NCBI GenBank assembly: GCA_027475525.1
Contig: JAMWFC010000079.1
Location: 1 to 64,000 of the forward strand
Origin: Macrolepiota albuminosa
Taxonomy: Eukaryota > Basidiomycota > Agaricomycetes > Agaricales > Agaricaceae
Direction: 5' to 3'
DNA length: 64,000 nt
A model generated the notes under the pieces. It had not been told where the DNA came from. It searched no databases and was given only the letters and a program-made list of their open reading frames with translations. Each line of letters opens with the position of its first letter. Positions within the stretch are counted from its first letter, which is position 1. Shown piece by piece: positions 45,238 through 55,313 of this stretch. The position numbers and the translations under genes are program-made.

Positions 45238-47300
45238 CTAGACTTCCTTCTCATAAGTAAAGTCATGCTCGTGGTGCTCAAAAGTCCCGGTAATCTTTGC
45301 ACTCATCTTTTCAATCAGACTCGGATGTTTTCTATGCATCTCATTCCTCTTCATGTCAGTCCTTCCCAGAGAACCATCACTATCCTCTGCACTTGAATCA
45401 TCCCTTTCATGGCCGTCCTCAAAAGTGTCTCTTTCAATCTCCCCTGACTCGACTGCACATCTGAGCACCTCCATAACTTGCTTCATATGCACATCCCTAT
45501 CTGCCGTTTCTTCGTGACAATTGCTTAGCCCGGGCCTGAACCTCAGCTTAACAGTGATCTCTCCCACCTTATCTCCTACATCCTCCGTGCAATTCATTTC
45601 AGCCCTTGCTCGCGCACCACGCTCGTTCCTACACACGGCAAGTGCCAGCTCAACATCCTGATCGTCAGGCACGTCCTTCAACCACAAAACTGCAAATGCA
45701 GGTGTCCGATCCGACACAAGTCCCATGACAACCTTGTGCTTTTGCTTCCGGAACTCAATGACCAGACACGACGCATAGCGCCTCGTCACCGCCAGCTGAA
45801 GGTTCCCATCCTTCCCTCGTGGTCTCCACCCTCCATCCACATGTGCATCCATCTTTTTTATCCCGTTCTTAGTGCGGAACACAAGCTGACATGCTGCCAG
45901 GTCCAGTGGAAGACTGAGGGACGCTAGGACATGTGGTTCAATCTCAAGTCTACCAATGTCCCATCCAAGGAGAGAGGGTTGTAGTTGGAGCTGGACACTG
46001 CGAAATGTCAGTGAGAGATGCATGCATCCATAGCCCATTCCGCCAACAAGAGGAAATGAGTCGGTAATGTGAGATGTGCTGCGATTTGTGAACAGGGTTT
46101 GAAGCGGAAGAACAACGACACCAAGGAGCGGGTGAGCTTCATGCATGCGAGCATCGTGCACGGAAATCATGATTGTGGTATTTCGCCAATCACAGATGAA
46201 TTTCTCAGTCGAGCTGTTGTACTGTTTAATCATGACTTGTCAGCGGCGATGCATGATCTTCCCGAATGTGGGGACTTACAAAAGGACTGTTAGACTTCAT
46301 TTTTGTCCTCGTCTTGTACACCTTCTGGTGGTTAATGATAACCGTGCAGTACAGACTCGGTAAATCTCCTGCCTCATCATCCTCGCAACCCTCTTCATCT
46401 ATATTCTCCCTGGCCTTTGCAATTGCAAGACCCTCTATCTTCTCGACCTCGATACAGATGATCCCACTTGGCCAAACATCCTTCGGCGGAGACATAGCAA
46501 TTATCTCCTGCAATTCACTCGGATACTGCTTGATCCCGCTTTTCTCATCCCGGGTTTTGGCTCCCCACTGTTCATCAGTCCCCTGCTCAATTTTCCGCAA
46601 AATTCCTCTGATGTCATCATATTTCTCAGCTAGATATTGCTCAATCGTTGTCTTGGGGAAGTATCCACATTCCCAGGAGAGTGTACCTTGACGTGGCTTT
46701 CCTTTAGATCCAGTGAAGTGACTTTTATGAGCTGAGAAACGGTTGGAGGAGTGAGATATGATGTCTTTGAGAGGAAATTCAACGGTGCCAAGAGCATCAT
46801 CAGAAGTGAACAGATCTAGACTAGGTGTTCAGACATCAATGGAGTCTGGGGACAAAATGGATGTACCAGAGTCCCAGAGTTGAAGTCTCAGCAATTCGTT
46901 CACATTTGTCTCAGCTGGACCAACAAGAAGAGCAGTCATTTCCTCCCATACAGGATGGCCATCGCTCTTGACGACTCTGAAGTGTAAATGAAGTTGGAGG
47001 ATATTGAAAGTACTCAAGTTGACTTACCTTGTTGACCAGAGCGGTTTACCCCATTTGCCCCATCCCACCTGGACATACGTGTCCCCCTTTCTCCCATCCC
47101 TTGTCGCCAAAAGATTCCCACCATCTCCGCCACTAAAGCCCTTTGCGCTCCTCACAGTGACAACAAGCACTCCCTCCACATGTGTATCCTTCTTCTCCTG
47201 CCCCATCAACATGGTCTTCAGATCCAATGTCAAACTTCTCGGTGCGACGTACTCCGAGATGACGCCATCAATAATCTTCTGCAAACAGTCTGACAGCAAG
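45238..47300 (-). pseudogene. Mug190/tricalbin-like C2 protein, C-terminal part
   Basis: Exons here are 47300-47028, 46976-46280 and 46221-45238. They encode the end of an SMP lipid-transfer domain (PLLSDCLQKIIDG, EYVAPRSLTLDLKTML), a first C2 domain (VLVVTVRSAKGF, GKWGKPLWSTR), and a second C2 domain with VWPSGIICIEVEKIEGL, DLPSLYCTVIINHQKVYKT, ICDWRNTTIMISVHDAR and DSFPLVGGMGYG. This order is that of fungal Mug190-like ER-plasma membrane contact proteins. A TGA at 46829-46831 interrupts the first C2 region in frame. The 5' part of the same gene lies at 60552-61223, beyond the inserted element C. The last ~150 residues are acidic and poorly conserved. Confidence 0.82.
47296..47300. repeat. 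Target-site duplication of element C, left copy
   Basis: GCAAG directly precedes the left LTR and is repeated at 60552-60556 directly after the right LTR. Confidence 0.88.
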
Positions 47301-47474
47301 TGTAACCTGGGTTACGAATTAGAACTATCTTGTGTGTATCACACAAGTGCTAAATCAGACCGCAGCATCGGATTTGACTAGTACTTAGAGTGAAAACAAG
47401 ATGTTATCTTACATAATACTCTATTAAATGATAATAGCGTTGTTGACGCTAATAACACGGATGACTCCGTTACA
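47301..47474 (-). repeat. 3' LTR of element C (174 bp)
   Basis: It has TGTAAC...GTTACA ends. On the minus strand it is preceded by a polypurine run (TTGGGGGGTA, 47475-47484). The pair at 60378-60551 has the same length and near-identical sequence. Confidence 0.9.
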
Positions 47475-47834
47475 TACCCCCCAATGAGACCGAATACTCG
47501 GTCTTTAGGAAGGGAGGTAGAGCGAGATAAAGGATGCACGATAGTGCAAACAACAGATGAATAACACACGTATTGCATGGCTGCAAGGCGTTAGCATTTA
47601 TGCGCAGTGTAGATGTGTCTTCTGGACACAATAGGAAGCAGTCCTTATCAGACAAGAGTGCAGGTTGCGCCAGCAGTAGGTGGAACACGTTTATATATAA
47701 ACAAATAATAAAAAAACAAAAAGAGAGTGACCCCTCCTCTGGGTCCGCTGTATATACACGCGACTCTAGAGTGCGTATCAGCTGGAATGGTTCGAGTGAA
47801 ATACTCGGAAGTACCTACACAACAAATTATGGGT

Positions 47835-50211
47835 CTAAGACCCGTCTGACGATGCCCCCACACCAGCGCCCGTCTCAGTCACCATTGACTCCTCCTCCAG
47901 TGTGACATTAATCACGGGAGGGGGAGGCACCGATTCCGTCCTCGGTGGGGTGATAGGCCCCTCAACTACAGGCATGTCTACCACCATAGAATCAGTTAGT
48001 GCGATGTTAATCGCTGAAACATTGGTGGGTAGCGTACCATGCGCCGCCGTGCATGGTATGAGATTGACCTGGCTTGGGTCTGCGTCAGCTGCAGGCATGT
48101 TATGCACTGCCGGGTGCTTTAGAAGGTGGACCTGGTTCAGGTCCATGCCGATGAGGTAGTAGAGGCCATTGGCCTCGGGGTTCTTGGGAAGACGACTCTC
48201 CTTGTTGTGCTTGAACATAAGACGATAATGATCGTCTTCGGTCATCTCCCGCCATCCATCCCATTGTGGAATTGCGGGGATGGGTACCATATTTGTTCAA
48301 GCGCTCCATGCGCTCGTCGTCAATTTGGTGAAAGATGTCCATAGACATCGTGGGGGCGTGGAACTGCTGTTCCAGGAAGACCACGCTGTAGGTATATGCA
48401 TGGTCCACCCAGTCGGCAGGTATCCGATTGTGCAATAAGACGCATAGCATGTCGTCGTCTGAGAAGTTCCGTGCAAAGTCGTCGGAGACGTGCACGGGGT
48501 GGAGTTCCAGCTGGGGCCCTCTCTGGGGCTCGAACAGCTGGTCGGGGAACATGTCATTATACGAGGCAATAGCCTCATGGTACAAACCCGGGCAGGCCAT
48601 GACGAGGGTCATGCACCGCACAATCACGGGCTTGGCTGTGCTGTTAGCGCAAAGAGCTTGACACAAGGCGAACCCGAAGAGGGTTTGCCAGTGCATGCGG
48701 TAGGTGTGATCAACCGCAATGCCTTGGTACATGTTTTCCAAACCAGGATGTCCAAAGATCAGCGCGTACTGCGCGAGCTGATCCAGGTCGAATGGTGTGG
48801 ATGGGTCTTGAGCGCGCATTACGCACAGCACAGTTGAGCCATCTTCTTTTGTGCGCAGGAAGCGCCCCGGAATGTGTCGGCGCTCGACGAGCGCAAGGTC
48901 GTCTGTCCCCTGGGCTGGGTTGACGAGGTCTTGATAGCGTGGGTCCTTCATCAGGAGCATCATTGTTTGGTCATGTAATGACTCATTGGTTCGCTGGGCA
49001 AACATCTGAAGCTCCGTGATGAGGAGGTAGGCAGTAACCCGGTCGCGACAGGGAGCATGCTCGTTCGAGTAATATTTGTAGAGCTGATCCAGCTCTAATG
49101 GCGTGCAAGGAAGGCCGTGAGGAGAATACTTGTAAACAACACTGGCAGGAATGCCAGCACGGTGCCCAGAAGAAAACTCATACGCCGCTGCCCGATTGGC
49201 CTTGGCTCCCAACAGCACGGTGTTCAAATGATACAAATAATACATGCAGTGGCTGAGTGCTCCTCTGAAGCACAAGTTTGTGCGCTCGATATCGAGCGGT
49301 CCCCACACCTTCACCCCCAATCCATTGGGGATTCTCCCCAAGAACTCATCCTCAGCCCTCTGTTTGAGGGCATGCAGCTCCTTGGCACGGATCACCTTCT
49401 TTTTCGCAATGCGCTTATTGCGCGATACTCGCTGGAATCGGTCCGCTGCCGATTCCCCTTCCTCTGCCTCCTCCTCATGCTCCGAGCTCGACTCTTCATA
49501 GTCGCTCTTGTCAGATAAGGAGGCCACGGGTGCTTTGCCTTTTTCAGGCATGGGACAATTCTTCGAGGTCACCACCAGACCATCATATTGCTCGGGAGAG
49601 CGAGGGTCGGTGGTCAAGACGACCACAGGAAAGTGTGCCTGCGGTGCTGGCACAGTAACGGGCAACAAGAACAACATTGAGGCCTTCCTGGCCTGTGCGG
49701 GAATGCTAGCCAGGAACTCTATCACCTCCAGCTTGGAGGCATCAAGAGGAGGCTTACGGCCTCAACGTTGGCATACCGACCCTGACTTGGCCGGGGCGGA
49801 TGATTCAAATGGTGGCTGAGCCACCAGAGGGGCAGGCGCATTTTGCGCCAGAGTCCTCCCTCCAGGCTCAGCTCAAGACATAACGGTAGTGGGCGCTCTT
49901 GGCGCCATAGCGACGGGTTTGGACCCCCTAGGTGGGGCCCGGAATGATGCGGTTTTCTGCTGACCCAGGGACAGGCCTGCCAAGGGTTCACTGACTGCAG
50001 CCAGCGACTCTGAGGAAGCCTGAGGGCCCGATTCGGGTAACCATGATGACGAAGCAACGGTCTGAGCAGGCTGCTCATGGCGTGCAAATTGCGTGTCCGA
50101 CAACATCCTTGCCCATGGCAGGTCGACCAGTCGACTGGGCTGATATTTAGCCCTCTTAACCTCGGAGGTCGGTGATAGGCTTCTACTCGGACTGAGCGCA
50201 TCAAGGGACAT
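47835..50211 (-). pseudogene. Element C accessory ORF 2 (unknown protein, sense strand)
   Basis: Frames at 50211-49873, 49725-48100 and 48290-47835 probably form one gene of some 700-780 codons, broken by a TGA near 49873 and by frame changes near 49740 and 48290. The N-terminus is Ser/Pro-rich. An acidic stretch with a basic KRIAKKKVIRAKEL segment precedes a ~350-residue region that looks folded (LGVKVWGPLDIERTNLCF, SSGHRAGIPASVVYKY, LITELQMFAQRTNES, DWVDHAYTYSVVFLEQQF). I recognise no domain, zinc motif, signal peptide or helix of a fusion protein. It lies between the chromodomain and the 3' LTR, the place where env-like genes sit in other elements, but nothing marks it as an envelope. Confidence 0.6.
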
Positions 50212-51090
50212 TATAGGCCAACCAACACTTGACGTACTGAGGACTCTAGCAACCAGTTAGGAATATAGAGCAGCTCTAGCTCTGGCAACCGACTACAGGA
50301 TTTAGACATTTATCCTAACCACTAGCTACCAAGCTTTCAGCACACTCCAGTCACCTATCCCAAGGACGAAGGAGGCTCAGAACTCATAGCACTAGCACAA
50401 CGGCAGGAGGTGACTCTGACCAAACCCCGATCAATACCGAAAGGAGTTAGCAAGTGGCGCTGTCAATCACCGAGGCACTTCAATCAGAAGTCTAAAGGAA
50501 TCAATGATGACGAGACAGGATACACGCAGACCCAACATTTAAATCTATCAAAAGATGGTACAATGTTTAGCGCTGGAATTAGCGCTCACGGCGTCTGTCG
50601 AGGATTCCCCAACCATACCCCGGGATGGCATGGCCAATTAAATTACATCAAAAAGTGAGCAAACTCGTACCACTTCTAAGTAGTTTTAGAGTCGCCGTTG
50701 GTCGCCGTCACCCATGTGCTGCAGGTCGCCGTTGACAGGTGGCCATTAGCTACAGCCACAAAGAGAGGCACTAATTGGTAGCACTGTCAATGGACTTATT
50801 TTGGAAATACCGTAGCGCATAGTATAAAAACTAGCTACTTGCCATGTATATATCAACGAATCGTAACCTCTTGAGCACCCAGTTACACTTAGCATTCAAA
50901 TTGCGCTAGCCTTACCTGACTTTGTCACTAAGTTTGGCGCTAGCTTTATCTATCCTGTCTTCATCGTTTACGGTGCCATCTACGGGCACGCTACGCTGCG
51001 CTATTCGTTTTATTCTCTATAACTTCTCCTAAACTACGACACTTACCACTTGCTATGTAGCACTTGAGGCGCTATCATCTAGTGCATCAC
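50212..51090. other. Non-coding stretch inside element C with promoter-like signals
   Basis: There is no ORF of note on the element's strand. On the + strand GTATAAAAAC (about 50820-50829) is followed by pyrimidine-rich sequence like that downstream of the LTR TATA box in copy A. It could be a solo LTR of another family or the leader of accessory ORF 2. I could not find clean TG/CA ends with a duplication. Confidence 0.3.
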
Positions 51091-51094
51091 CCTA

Positions 51095-51837
51095 TCACCT
51101 CTGCTCGAGCACACCAGGACCCTGCCAGGACTCCTCACAAACCTGTACACCAGGCGCTGGAGACGGCGTTGTACTGCGTATACGTCCAGCGCACCCAACC
51201 ACAGTTGGCATCATCATCGGTTCCTCAACCATTGCAATTTTGCGCTTAGATGCATGTTCAATCTGTTCCAGCGCTATGACGTGCTGCCTCTTCATCAGCT
51301 CGATCTGGTCGAACAATCCTTCTATCACCATCACAGCCAAACTGTCCTGCAGGAAGGATGCAGTTGCAGAACTGGCTGTCCCGCTGCTTCCAGTCTGCCC
51401 AACAGCATGTCTGGCACTGCTAACCTCTGCGCTTGTGGTGCAGGCTCCTCATACAACTCAGCCACGGGCCAATGCACCCATGGCACTGACAGCGGCCCCG
51501 TCACCACACCCGCATATGTCAGATGCGACGCAGACAAGTGTGGCAATGGTTCCTGGTAATAACGCTCGCGGCGCATGCTGTCCTCTGGGCGCCCATAGCG
51601 CCCTTCATCATCAACCTCCATCTCCTGCGAGTGGAGGGGTGTTTGGTACGGCAGCGGCTCCTCGTGGCCTGGATAGGCCACACCCGCTGACTGAAACTGG
51701 CTTGCCGCCGGATATGGCAGCTGCCTCTGGTACTGAGTTGACATTTGTATATTCGGGGGTCTCCCCCCTCCACTAGAGCCTTGCCGGCTCTGATCACTCT
51801 TTTGCGGCCCCCAATAGGCCATTTTCACGAGACACAT
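51095..51837 (-). pseudogene. Element C accessory ORF 1
   Basis: Frames 51837-51331 and 51340-51095 overlap and appear to be one ORF split by a frame change: the second holds a likely coiled-coil (LFDQIELMKRQHVIALEQIE). The first part (MAYWGPQKSDQ...) is rich in Gln, Pro, Tyr and Arg and looks disordered. It lies 211 bp after the chromodomain on the same strand. I do not recognise it. Confidence 0.45.
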
Positions 51838-52048
51838 AGACTATGTGTATTGGGACTGATAAAAGAAAGAAAAAACAATCTCCCAACTCTGCTAGTGGTG
51901 TAAACAACCACAAATACATGCCACCCGGCCTCTCACCAGCAATCATAGTCGTGTAAATAGTCACAATTAGCAGCCACAATTAGTAGCCACCCGGTTAGTC
52001 ACCGGCTATCAAAGTGGACTTCGTTCACATTCCAACACTACATGCGCG

Positions 52049-53944
52049 TTATGCGCATTTTGCTAGCTGTTGAGGGTGTTTCACGCCCTGCAACTCCAGG
52101 TATCTGTCCATTGCTGCAAGGTCTTTGCAGTTCACTAGCGGTTCCCAGGTAGTATCACTTAAGCTCCACCTTACCTCGAATTCAAGGTTTTCTTTTGTCC
52201 ACCGATGATCTATGAGGTCATCTACAAACCACTCCTGGTCATTGCCAGTTCCAAAGTCATACGGCTCTGGAGTCACGCGATTAGGGAAGAGTGCATCACT
52301 ACTGGCCATATATGGTCACAATAGCGACACATGAAACTTGGGAACTATCTTGCGCGCTTGCAGCGCATGGAGTAGTTTCAGCACGTAGTTAGACGTGCTC
52401 AGCTCTGCCTCAAGGACCTTATATGGTCCAATCCACTTCGGACACAACTTACTCACTCTGCCTTTTGGCAGGTTCAAGTTCTTTGTAGAAAGGTACACTA
52501 GGTTCCCTTTCTCAATGTCCGGTTCATCACGTTTGCGATTATTTGCATGTTTGGTCTGCCATACACGCGATTCTATAATCGCATCATGGGCATCTGCCAA
52601 GTTCCCTAGCGCATTGCGTGCAAACTGCTTTACTCCCACATGAATAGCTTCGTCTGTACGGAGTTCACGAATTATGGATGGCATGTAGCCATTGTTGAGT
52701 TCAAAGGGTGAGTACCCTGTGGTTTCTGATATGCTCACGTTTATCGCAAATTCCACGAGTGGACATCTATCCACCCAGTCCTTCTGATCAGGACGTACGA
52801 ATGCTCGCAATATTTGCACGATATTTCTATTCACACGTTCAGTTTGACCATCCGTTTGCAGATGAAATGATGTTGACATGAGCAACTTTGCTCCTAGCAG
52901 TTTGTGCAACTCCTTCCACCATTTGGAAGTGAACTTAGCATCTCGATCACTTACGATCGAACTTGGCAGTCCATGGAGGCGTATTATCTCCTTGAGATAG
53001 ATCCACGACAAGTCCGACGCTGTCATGATAGTTCTCACCGGGATGAGATGGACCATACTGGTTATTCGGCAGATCACTACCCAAAGGTAGTTAAAGCCTT
53101 TCGACTCGGGGAACGGACCTATAAAGTCCATCCCAATCGAATCCCAAGGTTTGACCGGTATAGGTAGCCAGTGAAGCTTTCCCGGTGGCTTCAATGTCGA
53201 TACTTTCGACTGTTGACATAGCTCGCATGTTGAGCAAAATTGGCTCGTCTCTTTGGCCATTTGCGGCCACCAGTACCAGCGTCGCACATAGTCCAGCGTT
53301 TTCTGAGTTCCGAAGTGGCCCACTACTCTATGGGCCTGGTCCAGGATAGTCGTAATCAACGACCTCTCCCGGGGAATGCAGATGACTTTGGACCCTGTGG
53401 GTCTGGTAAGGTAGACGAGCTGCTGCTCCACCTTGAAGCGTGGATGTGCTTGGATATTGTTCAGAATCTCTAAGAAGAAATTATCATCCTTGTGTCCTTG
53501 CTGGATACGTGTGCGGAATTGTGCATTGCCTAAGTCGGCTGGTGCAGGCATATGGTCTTGTGACTCCAGCGCTTGCTGGAGTGTCATATCAGTACCTCTC
53601 GTAGGCACCTCTTGCCTCGTCTCTTCACTTGGCTGAGGGGCCTCATGATCCACTAGCACCTGGGCCTCGATATCGTGAGTCTCTCGCTGTTCGTGCAGTC
53701 GCTTACTGCGACGTGTTTCTTGCACTTGCATGGCCCATAGCTCGACCCTATGTTCCCTAATTTCATGGAACTGATGCAGAGGCAAATCTTCGCCCTCTGA
53801 GTCAATACGTTTGTCCGCCTGGACATAGTCATGCGCGTCATGGACGTCATCTCGAGTATCACTCTCGAAATATCGAGACAGGCAATCTGCGACTTTGTTC
53901 AATTCACCTTTTACATAGGTGATGTTGAACTGATACCGCGACAT
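52049..53944 (-). pseudogene. pol: Element C integrase and chromodomain
   Basis: Frame 53944-52316 has the end of RNase H (YQFNITYVKG, ADCLSRY), an acidic linker, the HHCC zinc region (HFGTQKTLDYVRRWYWWPQM, CELC) and the DDE core with all three acids (GMDFIGPF, VSDRDAKF, QTERVNRN). It ends KFHVSLL then TGA (52316-52318). In frame after this stop, PYMAS and a chromodomain (EWFVDDLIDHRW, FEVRWSLSDTTWEPL) run to 52049. Relatives read LLRPY here, so the stop is most likely a CGA-to-TGA change. Chromodomains guide insertion to chromatin marks. Confidence 0.9.
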
Positions 53945-53953
53945 GTAGTCAAT

Positions 53954-55313
53954 TCAGCAACGTTGTCGCGGAGATAGGTGCACCTGAGTCTTGAAGAACT
54001 CTAGTGCTTTGTGATCTGTAATGACGTGGATCTTATATCCCATCAGTTTATCCTCCCATTTTAAGAGGGCCTCCAGGATAGCGAGTGTTTTTAACTCGTG
54101 TACAGCATAATTCTGCTGAGCAGCAGTGAATTTACGGGACATAAATCCTGCTGGTCGGCACATCTGCCACGTTTTACCTTGGCCAAACATGGCCCAACCC
54201 CAGTCTTCGACGCATCACATATGAGCCAGATGGGCTCGTCGATGCGTGGATCAATTGGCCAGATGACTGGCGTCTTTGCGCATATGCGCTTAATCATCTC
54301 AAAACACCGCTGATGCAGCGGTCTCCAGTGAAAAGGGGACCCATTCTGGGTCATGGCCATAAGTGGCCCTGTATATGCAGTGATGTCTGGCAAGAAGTTG
54401 CCAATATAGTTCACAAGTCCGACAAATCATTGGATATCATTATATGTGCGTGGAGTACGCCACTCTCGGATTCGATTGAGCTTATCCATATCCAGGTGAA
54501 TGCCCTTCTCGTCAATGACGTGACCGAGACAATCTATACTCGTTGCATACAACTCACACTTCTTCCATTTGAGATAGAGGCTGGCCTTCCATAGCCGTTC
54601 AAATACAACTCGTAGGTGCTGCTCATGCTCCTCAATGGTGTCAGAAAATATGAATATATTGTCTAAATTAGCCGTTCAAATACAACTCGTAGGTGCTGCT
54701 CATGCTCCTCAATGGTGTCAGAAAATATGAATATATTGTCTAAATAGATGTGCATAAACTTCCCGATTACATCTTGGAAGATTGAGGTCATTAACCTCTG
54801 AAATGTCGCCGGTGCATTACAATCACCAATCTGCATGATGTTACTCACAAACGTCCCCATCAGGGACGAGAACAGCGTCTTCGGTATATCCTCTTCGCGT
54901 ATGCGAACCTGTTCGTACGTGTCTGTGAGGTTGATTTTCGACCTATACTTTGCTGTCGCGACATCTTCTCGTATTACTTCCTGATCTGGAAGAGGTATCA
55001 CATCCTTGACTGTATTATCATTGCACTGTCACGCATCCAATGCAGTCCTTAACGTCCCATCCTTCTTGGGAATACACAATAATAGTGCAGCTTGCACTGC
55101 TGGTCATGGTTCCCACCACTTTGCGTTTATGTATCTATTCGTCTTTTCGCGAAGTTGATCCTGTAGTGCTTGTGGACAGCGAGGCAGATAATATTTGTAC
55201 TGCTTAGTATTGTCAATGAGGTTAATCTCATGGTTAACCTCCCGCCACGGAGGAAGCTCTTCCTTCGTTCCATTGACAATATCAGCAAACTCATGTTGCC
55301 ATTGCTGGCGCAA
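53954..55313 (-). pseudogene. pol: Element C reverse transcriptase and RNase H
   Basis: The RT is read from NAKWWEP (55104-55313) through IPLPDQEVI, LTDTYEQVRI and the active site YLDNIFIFSD, where the second Asp of the usual YLDD is Asn (54735-54737). Stops sit at TGA 55029-55031 (relatives DARQRND, here DA-stop-QCND) and TGA 54427-54429 (relatives IQRFVGL). RNase H begins LICDASKTGVG; a one-base loss near 54187 shifts to FGQGKTWQMCRPAGF. The frame ends at TGA 53954-53956 in place of Trp before IDYMSRY. The 77-bp block 54592-54668/54669-54745 also breaks the frame; without one copy FERL runs on to WKASLYLKWKKCELY. Confidence 0.88.
54592..54745. repeat. 77-bp head-to-tail duplication 5
   Basis: Bases 54592-54668 recur at 54669-54745 in the reverse transcriptase. 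Because 77 is not a multiple of three it breaks the frame; removing one copy restores it. Confidence 0.88.
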
